DNA of 64,000 nt. It comes from Luidia sarsii (Eukaryota; Echinodermata; Asteroidea; Paxillosida; Luidiidae). The translations under genes and the position numbers were made by a program. The notes beneath the pieces are model-generated. The model did no database searches, was not told the DNA's origin, and was given only the letters and a program-made list of their open reading frames with translations. Shown piece after piece: positions 12,273 through 24,640 of the stretch (positions within the stretch are counted from its first letter, which is position 1; each line of letters begins with the position of its first letter). The stretch covers positions 4,915,659-4,979,658 of the forward strand of contig OX465107.1 in assembly GCA_949987565.1 (NCBI GenBank), in the 5' to 3' direction.

Positions 12273-13989
12273 CATTACAGTCCAAAAGCAATTTTAAAAA
12301 AAGAAGTGTCGGCCGCTGGTAAAAAAAGAAGAAGAAAGAAACCACAGTGTGGAGGGGACATAACCTCCAAGCAACCTCTCTCTCCCCCATCTAAAGGTCA
12401 GACACAATAATTGAAAACTGGCCATGTAAGAGAAATCATATATAGATTATTTGCAGAGGAAAAGGGATGCTCCGTGGAAAACATCAACAGCACAAAGCCT
12501 TGAATCAGCAACGGTCTTAATAGGTACATGACCCTTCCCTCAACCCGAGCAGCCCAAGGTGTTTGCCCCCCTGCATGTTCATCGTCCATCTGCGGAGTAC
12601 GTACATGTACATCGTCGGTGCCCTTTGTTAGGGCGAGAGATCACCCCTGTTCGGCTTGTTGTGATGATGTCACAGCTCGGCAGTTGGCAACATGCTGCCT
12701 CCCCGCCACTCAAGCAGTGAGTCAACGAGGCCCACAGAAGGATGTGCGGCACACGGGCCTTCAACCCCTCCTCCTCCTCCTCCTCCTCCTCCTCCTCCTC
12801 CTCCTCCTCCTCCTCCTCCTCCTCCTCCCCTAAAGCAATGACCTCCCATCCTCTCGGAGTCAAACGACTTGGAAACAAAAAAGTCAGCGGCTTGCACGGC
12901 GCAATCCTTCTGAGGGGGAGGAGGGGGGCATGCTGAGTTCGGCCGAAAAGTGGCACGGTGTGGTCTCTTTTTCCAAAACAAGTGGAAACCTATGACTTCA
13001 TGTCATGCCGTGGAGGTTGGCAAGCTAGCCAGCATGGATTGCGACAGTCCTAATAAGATCAATGTCCTTGTTAAACTCTGACTTAACTGCTTGAACTGGA
13101 TAATGCAACTTCAAACAGAACAAGTGATTCTACATGTACCTTCGTGATGCGGTCCTCGTAGGACCTGAATTTTTGAGACCAAGTGATTCTTAACAAATCT
13201 ACTGTACACATGTACATGTACGGTATGTTGTACATGTATGACTACATATGTACATGTATACGAACATGTACTGTTGGCCAACGAACATGTACTGTTGGCC
13301 TACTGTAGATATCAGTATAGATCTAAGATTTCTTTTTTTAGAAATCATGTGAAATTTACTTCATGTGAAATTGCATCAGTTAGAGTGCTATTAGTATATG
13401 GTAATGTACTGTGCGTGGACAAGAAGTGATGCATGTGATTGTGAGCGTTGATTGAACAGTGATTGTGTACAGAATGCATGTTCTCCCATTATCTATCTAC
13501 ATACAGGTACAGTGTACACTACATGTACTGTACATGTACTGTTGTGTGGCATCTGTGCTTGTTTGTTCATCTTCTGCCATCAGTTTGAACCCAACATCAC
13601 TTCACATCACACACACACAAGTTCATGTACAGTAAAGAACTATGTGTGCACATGTATACTCCCTCTTCCTCTCTGTCGCTGTCCTTGTCATTCCACCTTA
13701 GAGATTTCCCGCTAGGGTCAAAATGTCAGGGGCCCTCTCAATATCCAAGATTCGTATGTATTCCTGTCACTCTAGTCAGCAGGCAGTTTGTGGCATTTTT
13801 GCACTTTACATTTTTGTACTTCACACATCAAAATGGACTACTTCAGACAAACTCACAATCTGGACTCCAATATTAGATACCGTATATATACAGTGTAGGC
13901 CTATGTACATGTACATGTGTACCAGGTGTACATGTACTTCAAATAGAAAGCAGGATCCCATAAACAATTGGTACAAGGTATCATCAGAG
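12273..13989. other. No gene seen; trinucleotide tract and TACATG tracts
   Basis: 12500-12760 and 12830-13080 are GC-richer and unique; they might be regulatory, but nothing in the sequence proves it. The (CTC)n tract is listed separately. TACATG tracts lie at 13200-13300 and 13500-13540. Confidence 0.5.
12766..12828. repeat. (CTC)n trinucleotide repeat
   Basis: About 20 uninterrupted CTC units, a pure pyrimidine strand of about 63 nt. Open frames across it are poly-Leu, poly-Ser or poly-Glu artefacts. Confidence 0.98.
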
Positions 13990-14151
13990 AAAAAAAAATC
14001 TAGAGGGCTGAGTTTCGATCCAAGCAGGACCTTTCTCAAAGGCAGTGAGAATGGTCCTGCTAGGATCGACACGTCAGACCCCATAGATTTATGGGATTTG
14101 CATTGTGGTCATCATTATAGTCAGTAGGCAGTTTGCATTGTTTTTGTATGT
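13990..14151. repeat. F1 copy
   Basis: AGTTTCGATCCAAGCAGGAC, CTTTCTCAAAGGCAGTGAGA, then inverted GGTCCTGCTAGGATCGACAC and the end ATAGTCAGTAGGCAGTTTGC. Confidence 0.85.
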
Positions 14152-14945
14152 TATGTCAGGAACAACTGAAATGAGATTCTAGTTTCTACCCTTTTACTCA
14201 CAATTCACATTTGCTTCTCCTTTACATGTTTTCTACAAACGGTGTCGGGGGAAATAACTCTGGTTCAGTTCTGTTTCAACACTGTTTATACATGTATTAC
14301 CTTTCCCCTTCCCCCCCAAAATATCACTTTTAAGTGGCAATTGTTCCGAGCCTCTGAGCGTACACGGACAAGTACACTCCGCGCAGTGAATTTCAATCAC
14401 ACACATTTGAAATTGTATCATTTAGATGGCTCCAGGTTCCGTGGGCTGATGATCAAGGGGGCATTGGTTTACAAGCACCATCCGAGCTCCAATCACATCA
14501 CTGGTCCCCCGTGCCTAAGGAACCAGTGGCTTTTCCCGGGATGTCCAGCCCGCCTTGAATCCATTCATACAGAAGGGGAGGGGGAACTGGTTATATCCAG
14601 CCACTTGTATTGATTACACACTCCTGAATTACGGGACCATCGGAGGACGAAATTTGTAATAAAGCCCTGGGGACTATGCTCCTGAATAGATGAGTCTACA
14701 GGTCATGAATACCTAATAGGATGCCCTCACTATGGACACACCATTTGTAACCGTTGCATAAACCATAGAAAACAATAATATAGAACCAACCACAAAAGCC
14801 TGTTGCACACAACAACATATGATTTAAGTTCATGGCATTTAAATGATATGCACACGTATGCAGTGTGCACATGTTGTACGTACATGAGCAATGTCTCATG
14901 TTTGTCTGTTCCACCTGCATGGTGGCATACCAAGTAGGAGGATTG
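14152..14945. other. Unique sequence, no gene seen
   Basis: 14330-14660 is mostly repeat-free and mildly GC-rich. A + frame at 14242-14613 has no recognisable domain and no clear splice partners. Could hold regulatory DNA; unproven. Confidence 0.45.
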
Positions 14946-15085
14946 CGATGACACCATGCAGTCATGCACATCATCCTAAGGCTCTGAAAAGAGCCGGCAA
15001 CTCAGACAGGAGTTGCCGGCTCTTTTCAGAGCCATACTCCTCCTCTTTAGAGATGATGTACATGTACATGGTGTCACTGCAAACC
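14946..15085. repeat. F2 hairpin with perfect 24-bp inner stem
   Basis: The inner stem GGCTCTGAAAAGAGCCGGCA... (14980-15003) pairs perfectly with 15010-15033, leaving a 6-nt loop AGACAG. The outer arms GATGACACCATG and CATGGTGTCACTGCAAACCT belong to the F2 family (compare 48317-48478). Confidence 0.85.
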
Positions 15086-15154
15086 TCTTATCTGTGTAAA
15101 GTACTTGTACATTTGTATACATGTCCCAGGAGGGACATACCTGTTAGTATGGCA

Positions 15155-15345
15155 AAAAAATTCAAAGAAATCTGACTGGACCGGGATTTGAACCCGAGGC
15201 CTCTGGTTTTGCATACCAGAGCTCTAACCTGCTCTAATGCTAGGCCCTACTGCTAACCTGCTGCAACCTGCTCTAATGCACCTGCTGTAATGCCTCTTAC
15301 TAGCGTCCCAAACCCGCCAAAGACCAGTTGACTATTTGGGAAGGC
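15155..15345 (-). repeat. tRNA-derived SINE, reverse orientation
   Basis: CCGGGATTTGAACCCGAGGC read on the minus strand is a good B box/T arm. CTCTGGTTTTGCATACCAGAG forms the anticodon-like stem. It continues into a degenerate GCTCTAA/CCTGCTCTAATGC mini-repeat and CCAAACCCGCCAAAGACCAG. Confidence 0.65.
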
Positions 15346-16193
15346 CACTATCTGGTTTATACTGTTCACAATCCTGAAATGCTCCTTTCTGATAATCTAG
15401 CAGTCATTTGACATATCTTACCCCTGCACCTCACCAGGGCTCAGCAGTCACAGACCGGTGATAATTATTACCAAGCAAAGTACAACATGTATGAGCTATA
15501 GGCAACATGGCCCAGTCTGTAAGCTTCAAGCAAAGAGTTCACTCCACCGTTGTCTTGGAAACGCACTCTCCAATCCACCTCTGCGTGTACACGGTATTAA
15601 ATTGGTCCCAAATTGACAGAGTGCGCCCCCCAATCCCGGCCGTTTCCACGCTGGATTACGTCGTCGGATGGATATTGCGTTCCATTTATCTTCGCGACAG
15701 CAGGCTCGCTCCTAAGCGTGCTGAAATCGCAGGACCGCACCGAGGCCTTCGATCAGGCTACATTTACTTCATTTATGGCGTGCTCTCCACGCGGCGCTCA
15801 AGGGAAGTCGCACCGTGCAAATTGGCGAGGTTTGCAGCACTCACACATGCACACACACACACACACACACACACACTGCCGGTCGTCTTCATGTCTGCGG
15901 CTGGTCATCCTGCACAACACCGGCTTGCTGCAAACAAGCGTGCTGTAATGCGATCCAGCAAGGACATACATGTTCTGTATATGAAGCATATGATTATATC
16001 TTAACATACAAACCCATGTCTGTGTTCTGCACAAGGAAACTTGTAGATCCCTTCTTCTTTTTTCCCTTCAGAAATAATCGATTTTCAACACCTTTTGATT
16101 TCGGCACCCTGAATTTATCTTTAAGTGTGTGGTCTGTACATGTACATACGCACTGGAACAAAAGCAACATGTATAAGTATAAGTACATGTAGT
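15346..16193. other. No gene seen; includes (CA)n microsatellite
   Basis: A (CA)n run of about 27 nt lies at 15850-15876. 15500-15830 is unique and GC-rich. The open frames there overlap in three frames and carry no recognisable domain. Confidence 0.5.
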
Positions 16194-16536
16194 TTAAAGG
16201 TCAAAAGATTGCCACAGTTTGTGTTAAACCATTCAAACATAAAAAAAAGCAATCCTGCGAAAGTTTTAGCTCAAATGGTGATCTGAGAAACCTGAAAAAG
16301 GTTAAAAACCGTCAAGGTTTTTGCACCGTTCTGTAGTGTCAGAAATAGTTTATGACTTGCGAGTAATAAACTATTTGTCGATGTTTGAGTGAAGATTTAT
16401 AGGGAAGTACAGCATCCCAGACCGTAAGATTTCAACATGAGGATTCTATCATGACTATCTACAAACTGTTTAAATTAGAAGGAAATCTGTGGACATCGAT
16501 GTTTTCCGATCTTCCCAATGTTGTATTTACCTTTAA
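16194..16536. mobile_element. TTAA-bounded inverted-repeat element
   Basis: TTAAAGGTCAAAAGATTG at the left and CAATGTTGTATTTACCTTTAA at the right, both ending in TTAA, the target site of piggyBac-type transposons. The interior has ACTATTTGTCGATGTTTGAG, also found inverted at 40757-41155. 343 bp, non-coding; MITE-like. Superfamily assignment is inference. Confidence 0.65.
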
Positions 16537-16589
16537 ACTTTACACATCTTTAAAAATGAAGATGATAAGATGAAAGGAAATGAATACAT

Positions 16590-17640
16590 ACCGGTACATG
16601 TATGTACACAATTTTTTAAATAAGCACTTCACTCATGAGTGTGCAATTAATCAATTTGGTAAACAGTATTTGAGATCAATATTTTAGTGGACTCCACTGT
16701 ACACTGTACACTGTACTTTGTGAGTTTGACCTTTTGCAGCTTTATTTTATTGCTGTGTGCTTAATTCCGGTTTCTGTGATTGTAAGGATGTCGAGATACA
16801 TGTGCTGGTACCTACACACATGTGCAATGCATGTAAACTTACATGTACATACATCTAAAGATGTACCGGTACATAAAGAAGAAATTTTATGTGTACATGT
16901 ACATATGTACATGATACAAACATTAGAATGTACATGTGCATATATATATGCACATTGTAAAGTGCACTGACACGACTGTCAATGTACGCATGTCATGTAC
17001 ACACAAACATGTACATGTACATGTACCATACCAGTACACATATTTACAAACAGGAATGAACATGTACATATGTACAACATTACCCACTTAACAATAAAGT
17101 ACATGGGTACATGTACATGGGCATAACTATAATTATGCAGAGCATGGAGTGTAGAGTGCAGACTGTTACTGTTACAGGGAACCTGTACTAACTACCGGTA
17201 CTCAAGATAATGACAGGTTTAATAATGATAATCTTACTACATAGGCCTACAGTGTCTTTAAATGCCATTCCATGCTACTGTACATGTACATGTGCAGCAA
17301 TTGGACTGATAGTGATACTGATACTAGGGCAAATACATACACACTGTACAGTACCGGTACATCAGTACTGTACATTACAGATGTACATGTACAATGTACA
17401 ATGTACATACACAGTAACGTAATTGAACATGTACATGTACATGTACTGTACACTACTTTTGTGCTTCGGCTTTCACATGTGTACAATGTACACATTAAAC
17501 TCAACATGCATGTGCATGCGTGTACAATTGCATGTCTACAGGTACATGGGTACAATCTTTTTACACATACCGCCAACCACTTTTCTGTGAAAATGACACG
17601 TGTATGGCTGTATGCACATACCGGTAATATACACATGTAC
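16590..17640. repeat. TACATGTA-rich simple-sequence region
   Basis: About 1 kb of interrupted GTACATGTACATG, ACTGTACA and TACCGGTAC units. The overlapping open frames rich in Met, Tyr, Thr, Cys, His and Val come from this low-complexity sequence. Confidence 0.8.
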
Positions 17641-17859
17641 ATGAATTTCAGAGATACTGCTTTCGAGGGAGCAGACCTTCATTAGATGAATAGACAAGTT
17701 GGAACTTGTTGACACTAATCACACATAATCAGGAGGTCTCAAAATCTAACAGACAATGGAGAATATAATTACCGGTACTGTATGTACACAATTACCACAT
17801 AAGTACACTGTACATGTTTGTGCAAATTACCAGACTGGTATTCAGGCCACAACATATTG

Positions 17860-17945
17860 AGTCAAAGTCATGCCCCGGGTCACATCTCTCGAATCTGAGT
17901 CATCCAGGTCACCAGGTGGAGTCTTGAGTCCGAGTCACAAGTCTT
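17860..17945. repeat. GACTCGAGTC-type dispersed repeat
   Basis: CGAATCTGAGTCATCCAGGT and GTCTTGAGTCCGAGTCACAA: short direct/inverted GAGTC units, seen again at 18600-18725, 32535-32640 and 48875-48980. Confidence 0.6.
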
Positions 17946-18057
17946 CTTTACATACATGCATGCAATACTGCATCGGAATACATATTTTTTTTTCAATCAC
18001 TGACAATTATCTTGATTCACTAAGGCCCACTCCCACATAATATCAAAAATGTTACAA

Positions 18058-18372
18058 TTAAACTGCTTTACAGACTAAAACGACCAAAAAGCGAATGCGT
18101 ATCCAAAAATAGGATTTCTTTTCCATCGCAGGCAGGGAAGCAATTCACGCGTGTCTAGTGAATCAGTTTTTGCTTACAGAAGCAAGAGGTAATATTGGCC
18201 GTGAAATACGCTTACGTTAAGCGCAGAATGTTTGCTTCCGTGAGCACCAATTCAACGCTCGTGGTAAGCAGAGCCATGAAATCGGGCACTGGACCTTTCT
18301 CAAAGGCCGAATGCCTTGGAGAAATGTCCTGCTACGATAAAAATGTCAGGCCCTCCTGATTTTAGAAATAAT
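18058..18372. repeat. F1 copy with a 170-bp insert
   Basis: The left end (GACTAAAACGACCAAAAAGC) and right end (CTACGATAAAAATGTCAGG) belong to F1. Between them about 18120-18290 is foreign sequence with its own partial symmetry (AAGCAATTCACGCGTGTC, GAAATACGCTTACG). Confidence 0.65.
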
Positions 18373-18599
18373 TTTAGTCTTGAAGTAAACCATCAAGATC
18401 AACCCATGGATTTGGATGTAGACCTGAATATTCTAGCGCGAGTCTATAAAAGCTGCTAGCTGGCGACTGCAGTCTATTTCAATGTGCATGATGAGTGTTG
18501 CAATTCTTTCTGTTTTTACTAACCTAACTCTAACTCTAATGCTAGGCAAAGAGTAGTTTTTCATGAAGTCAAAAGTCACACAAATCCAGTCCGAGCCCA

Positions 18600-18725
18600 A
18601 GTCCAAATGGTATAGAAGACCTGTCTGACTCTGAGTCATTTGATGTCACGACTTGAGTCTGCATCCGAGTCAGGGAAAATGAGAGTCATGTCGGACTCAA
18701 TCCCAGTCATGGGTCATTCAAGTCT
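18600..18725. repeat. GACTCGAGTC-type dispersed repeat
   Basis: CCAGTCCGAGCCCAAGTCC, GACTTGAGTCTGCATCCGAG and ATGTCGGACTCAATCCCAG: repeated GAGTC/GACTC units immediately before the tandem duplication. Confidence 0.6.
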
Positions 18726-18769
18726 AAAAAGTACATGTACATACACACTGTACAAAAAAGGAAATCATG

Positions 18770-21505
18770 TATATGACCGGCAAAGGGACTTACAACAAAT
18801 TGACCAACATCAAAACCATAACCTTGTCGAGTCCAATCGGGTTTCGCACGTCATGGCCGGACTGACGTTCTATGGCGCTTGATTACTGACCTACGTGAAT
18901 AACCTTTGAAGACTTGCTTCCGCTGCTCCACGCGCGATCACTGCAGGATCAGGATACAGTGTAAACGCAGCATGGAGCAGATCCTTCGTGACTGCAGGAT
19001 CTGATCAATCCGACTCACGGGATCCAGCGTAAATGCAGCATGGGTGGGAGTTGAACCTCAGCCTCTGGTTTGATTACGTTGAGAACATTTTAGAATGTAC
19101 GTGTGCATGTACATGTACCAGCAGTCTGCATGTACCTCTTCAATGAGAGTTATCCAGCCCTTCAGTAGGACCTCTCAAATAACCTCCCAACTGTCTTTAG
19201 TGGGGTGAGGGCACCAGTTAGAAGCAATTAGCTATTGACTTCCATTGATCTCCAGGGATTAGAGCTTTTCATCAGATGCAAATAAAACGACAAGTACTTG
19301 TAGTTATCACCCCTGATACATGACCAACAGTTTAAGGGGTAACACAATGCAATTTTAAGAAAAGTGACATTGCAAATTGCATACTGACTGAAATGTACGT
19401 CTCAAAAATAAAGAGGGCCAGACATTTCGATCCTAGGGAGACCTTTTACAAAGGCAGATTCATTCTCCCTTGCAGAAAGGTCCTGTGCATACAAATGACT
19501 CTGACTCAAATTGGACTCCAGTCACATTATTTCAAGACTCGTACAGTATACATACTGTACATGTATGTAAATAAAGGGGTCAAATGACTTGAACTCCAAC
19601 TCAGGGTTTAGTGAATTGGTCTTGGACTTTATATGGGCATTCGAGAGAAGTGGTTTGAAAGTTGAACTTGGACTCAGAAATGGGTTCTTTGAGGTGACAA
19701 CTTTTTAGTCAGGGTACATGTACAATGTACATACAGTGTACAGATGTATACATGAACATATACATGTAAAAGGTACATGTACATGTAATATCACTAGTAA
19801 AAACCCTGTCTTGTCATATTGGTTTGAAACTGGCTCTACATGTACAGTGAACTCATGACATTTAAGCAGCATATGAATAAAACAAATTATTTCGTATGTA
19901 GATGAGGGCAAGACCATAGTGTCAACAGATACATGTACAGTGTACATCTACTGTACAATATACCCCCCCCCCTCACCCCCCCCCCCCCCCCCCGTGGGCC
20001 TACATGTACCTGGTACCTACCAATATACATGTATTGTCATTTGTCAATGCACAGTACTACTACATGTACATGTACATGTACATGTATTTTTATGTGTATG
20101 TACTTTATAAGAGCAAGGAAATGCACAGAGTGGGTGCCAATTGTGTCACAGGCCTAAATTGTGAATGTGAGGGTGAAATATGGACAAAACCTTAAAGTAG
20201 GTTTTCAGTAAAATTTTAAGGGAAATCCCCCCAAAATTTGCACTGTGTACACAAGTTGCAATATCTAAACAGCCAATCTAAGAAAAAAATTGTATATCCA
20301 GAATTCCATTTCTCTTAAAAAAAAATCCTTTATTCGTTTGACACGTAACATACAGTGTGTACATTTCCTGGAATTTGTGGTTTTTACACAATACCCAAAC
20401 AGCAAGGCACCCCCAAAACATGATCACATTACTGCAAGATAGAAAAAATGAAATTCAGGCACGCTAGAATGTACTGTGACGTGCACCATTTGCGCACAAG
20501 TTCACGGAATACAGACAGTGTAAACACTTGAGTCACCTTATCAGGAGTTAATACGAGAGGAGGATCCTGTCTTTGTTCAGCCGATGGGACTGTTCAGACA
20601 CGGATGGGGGGGGCAGAGTTGCATTGGTAATTTTACAGGCATAAATAATGCAATAATATGTTTACAGAGTAAACATACATTGCACGTACACCTAGCATGT
20701 GCCAGGATTTTCCCTGGAATTCTATGAGCTGAGAATTTGCTCAATAGACGGTATACATGTACATGTATTGTGGATGCACTGTGTTGAAGGTCCATGGGTT
20801 ACAGATGGGATAGGGAATGAGCCTAAAGCACTGTAATAATTATGTGCATGTGCACATGTATACAGTAATGTGCAACGAAACATACGATAGGCCTACATTT
20901 AAGTGACATGCCACAGTTACACTACACAGCCCTTTTGCACTTGCTAAGGTGCTATTTTTTGTGTGTAAACTGTTTTCAGGCATGGCTTGGACCCCCGAGG
21001 TGGCACGTCATGGAGACAAATGCCTCGGGCAGCCCATCAAAAGTGCGAGGCCGGCTGCCTAACAGTCTGATTTGAAACTAAAGGGAAACCATGGCCATGT
21101 GTGACACTGCATGGTCGGAAGTTCTGAACTACATGTACCATACACGTAGAGGCATAGAGTACACGAGGAACTGGATGGCAAAGATGTGCAGGCAACTTGG
21201 CAGTCTCAAGCGAGAAAACAACTGAAATTGAAACGTTTAGAGTAGAGCACTTGAAGGCCTGGAGTGGCATTGAGATGAGGGCAAATGGGACTAAGATATT
21301 TCCTCTCCGTGTTATTCTGTGTCTTTTTGACAACTCCTCGTCTGAACATCGTGTGAATGCTTTCCTCTGTCCTACAACGTGTTGTCCTATTTCGTTACTT
21401 TCTTTTGGCCCTTTCCGATCTATGGTGTTTGTTTCATACATATACATACATACTATGTCCTAAGTAACTGACAAAACTTCTTAGAAAAATAAGTAAATTT
21501 ATAGA
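18770..21505 (+). repeat. Tandem duplication, copy 1 (2736 bp)
   Basis: Nearly identical to 21510-24225. The unit holds a diverged F1 copy (19373-19487), TACATGTA tracts, a long C run (19963-19994), a reverse tRNA-like trace near 19040-19060 and otherwise unique DNA. No coding gene recognised; the 136-aa minus frame at 21037-21447 is present in both copies but has no visible homology. Confidence 0.95.
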
Positions 21506-21509
21506 CGTT

Positions 21510-24225
21510 TATATGACCGGCAAAGGGACTTACAACAAATTGACCAACATCAAAACCATAACCTTGTCGAGTCCAATCGGGTTTCGCACGTCATGGCCGG
21601 ACTGACGTTCTATGGCGCTTGATTACTGACCTACGTGAATAACCTTTGAAGACTTGCTTCCGCTGCTCCACGCGCGATCACTGCAGGATCAGGATACAGT
21701 GTAAACGCAGCATGGAGCAGATCCTTCGTGACTGCAGGATCTGATCAATCCGACTCACGGGATCCAGCGTAAATGCAGCATGGGTGGGAGTTGAACCTCA
21801 GCCTCTGGTTTGATTACGTTGAGAACATTTTAGAATGTACGTGTGCATGTACATGTACCAGCAGTCTGCATGTACCTCTTCAATGAGAGTTATCCAGCCC
21901 TTCAGTAGGACCTCTCAAATAACCTCCCAACTGTCTTTAGTGGGGTGAGGGCACCAGTTAGAAGCAATTAGCTATTGACTTCCATTGATCTCCAGGGATT
22001 AGAGCTTTTCATCAGATGCAAATAAAACGACAAGTACTTGTAGTTATCACCCCTGATACATGACCAACAGTTTAAGGGGTAACACAATGCAATTTTAAGA
22101 AAAGTGACATTGCAAATTGCATACTGACTGAAATGTACGTCTCAAAAATAAAGAGGGCCAGACATTTCGATCCTAGGGAGACCTTTTACAAAGGCAGATT
22201 CATTCTCCCTTGCAGAAAGGTCCTGTGCATACAAATGACTCTGACTCAAATTGGACTCCAGTCACATTATTTCAAGACTCGTACAGTATACATACTGTAC
22301 ATGTATGTAAATAAAGGGGTCAAATGACTTGAACTCCAACTCAGGGTTTAGTGAATTGGTCTTGGACTTTATATGGGCATTCGAGAGAAGTGGTTTGAAA
22401 GTTGAACTTGGACTCAGAAATGGGTTCTTTGAGGTGACAACTTTTTAGTCAGGGTACATGTACAATGTACATACAGTGTACAGATGTATACATGAACATA
22501 TACATGTAAAAGGTACATGTACATGTAATATCACTAGTAAAAACCCTGTCTTGTCATATTGGTTTGAAACTGGCTCTACATGTACAGTGAACTCATGACA
22601 TTTAAGCAGCATATGAATAAAACAAATTATTTCGTATGTAGATGAGGGCAAGACCATAGTGTCAACAGATACATGTACAGTGTACATCTACTGTACAATA
22701 TACCCCCCCCCCCCCGTGGGCCTACATGTACCTGGTACCTACCAATATACATGTATTGTCATTTGTCAATGCACAGTACTACTACATGTACATGTACATG
22801 TACATGTATTTTTATGTGTATGTACTTTATAAGAGCAAGGAAATGCACAGAGTGGGTGCCAATTGTGTCACAGGCCTAAATTGTGAATGTGAGGGTGAAA
22901 TATGGACAAAACCTTAAAGTAGGTTTTCAGTAAAATTTTAAGGGAAATCCCCCCAAAATTTGCACTGTGTACACAAGTTGCAATATCTAAACAGCCAATC
23001 TAAGAAAAAAATTGTATATCCAGAATTCCATTTCTCTTAAAAAAAAATCCTTTATTCGTTTGACACGTAACATACAGTGTGTACATTTCCTGGAATTTGT
23101 GGTTTTTACACAATACCCAAACAGCAAGGCACCCCAAAAACATGATCACATTACTGCAAGATAGAAAAAATGAAATTCAGGCACGCTAGAATGTACTGTG
23201 ACGTGCACCATTTGCGCACAAGTTCACGGAATACAGACAGTGTAAACACTTGAGTCACCTTATCAGGAGTTAATACGAAAGGAGGATCCTGTCTTTGTTC
23301 AGCCGATGGGACTGTTCAGACACGGATGGGGGGGGGGCAGAGTTGCATTGGTAATTTTACAGGCATAAATAATGCAATAATATGTTTACAGAGTAAACAT
23401 ACATTGCACGTACACCTAGCATGTGCCAGGATTTTCCCTGGAATTCTATGAGCTGAGAATTTGCTCAATAGACGGTATACATGTACATGTATTGTGGATG
23501 CACTGTGTTGAAGGTCCATGGGTTACAGATGGGATAGGGAATGAGCCTAAAGCACTGTAATAATTATGTGCATGTGCACATACAGTAATGTGCAACGAAA
23601 CATACGATAGGCCTACATTTAAGTGACATGCCACAGTTACACTACACAGCCCTTTTGCACTTGCTAAGGTGCTATTTTTTGTGTGTAAACTGTTTTCAGG
23701 CATGGCTTGGACCCCCGAGGTGGCACGTCATGGAGACAAATGCCTCGGGCAGCCCATCAAAAGTGCGAGGCCGGCTGCCTAACAGTCTGATTTGAAACTA
23801 AAGGGAAACCATGGCCATGTGTGACACTGCATGGTCGGAAGTTCTGAACTACATGTTCCATACACGTAGAGGCATAGAGTACACGAGGAACTGGATGGCA
23901 AAGATGTGCAGGCAACTTGGCAGTCTCAAGCGAGAAAACAACTGAAATTGAAACGTTTAGAGTAGAGCACTTGAAGGCCTGGAGTGGCATTGAGATGAGG
24001 GCAAATGGGACTAAGATATTTCCTCTCCGTGTTATTCTGTGTCTTTTTGACAACTCCTCGTCTGAACATCTTGTGAATGCTTTCCTCTGTCCTACAACGT
24101 GTTGTCCTATTTCGTTACTTTCTTTTGGCCCTTTCCGATCTATGGTGTTTGTTTCATACATATACATACATACTATGTCCTAAGTAACTGACAAAACTTC
24201 TTAGAAAAATAAGTAAATTTATAGA
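21510..24225 (+). repeat. Tandem duplication, copy 2 (2716 bp)
   Basis: Joined to copy 1 by the 4-bp filler CGTT (21506-21509). Differences seen: a shorter C run (22704-22717), loss of GTAT near 23580, and single-base changes such as ATGTACCA/ATGTTCCA, CATCGTGTG/CATCTTGTG and CGAGAGG/CGAAAGG. Contains the matching F1 copy at 22113-22227. Confidence 0.95.
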
Positions 24226-24312
24226 TGGTTGGATGGCTGTCTTGGCTGGATGAACGATCAAAAGTGAGAATGAACGAATGGATAGATGAGTGAATACGTA
24301 AGTGAACTTGGA

Positions 24313-24640
24313 AATAAACAAATGAACAACAAATGAACAACAAATGAACAACAAATGAACAACAAATGAGAAACAAATGAGCAACAAATGAACAAAAAAT
24401 GAGCAACAAATAAACAATAAATGAGCAACAAATGAACAAAAAATGAGCAACAAATAAACAATAAATGAACAACAAATGAATAACAAATAACAACAAATGA
24501 ACAACAAATGAACAACAAATGGACAACAAATGAACAACAAATGAACAACAAATGAACAACAAATGTTAAACAAATGTTAAACAAATGCTAAACAACAAAT
24601 GAACAAGAAATGAGCAACAAATAAACAACACATAAACATT
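24313..24640. repeat. 12-bp AACAAATGAACA minisatellite
   Basis: About 27 units of AACAAATGAACA with variants (AACAAATAAACA, AAAAATGAGCAA, AACAAATGTTAA). A looser ATGAACGAATGG-type preamble starts right after the tandem duplication ends. Stop-free minus frames of Phe/Cys/Ser/Val repeats are artefacts. Confidence 0.95.

Noticed and set aside
15507..16004. 165-aa + frame
   Set aside because: It runs through a (CA)n tract read as Thr-His repeats, and two other frames are open over the same stretch; no homology is evident.
21037..24167. Duplicated 136-aa minus-strand frame (21037-21447 and 23757-24167)
   Set aside because: The two copies are identical except for one residue only because the whole 2.7-kb segment was duplicated recently. 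No domain is recognisable and the complementary strand is also open.
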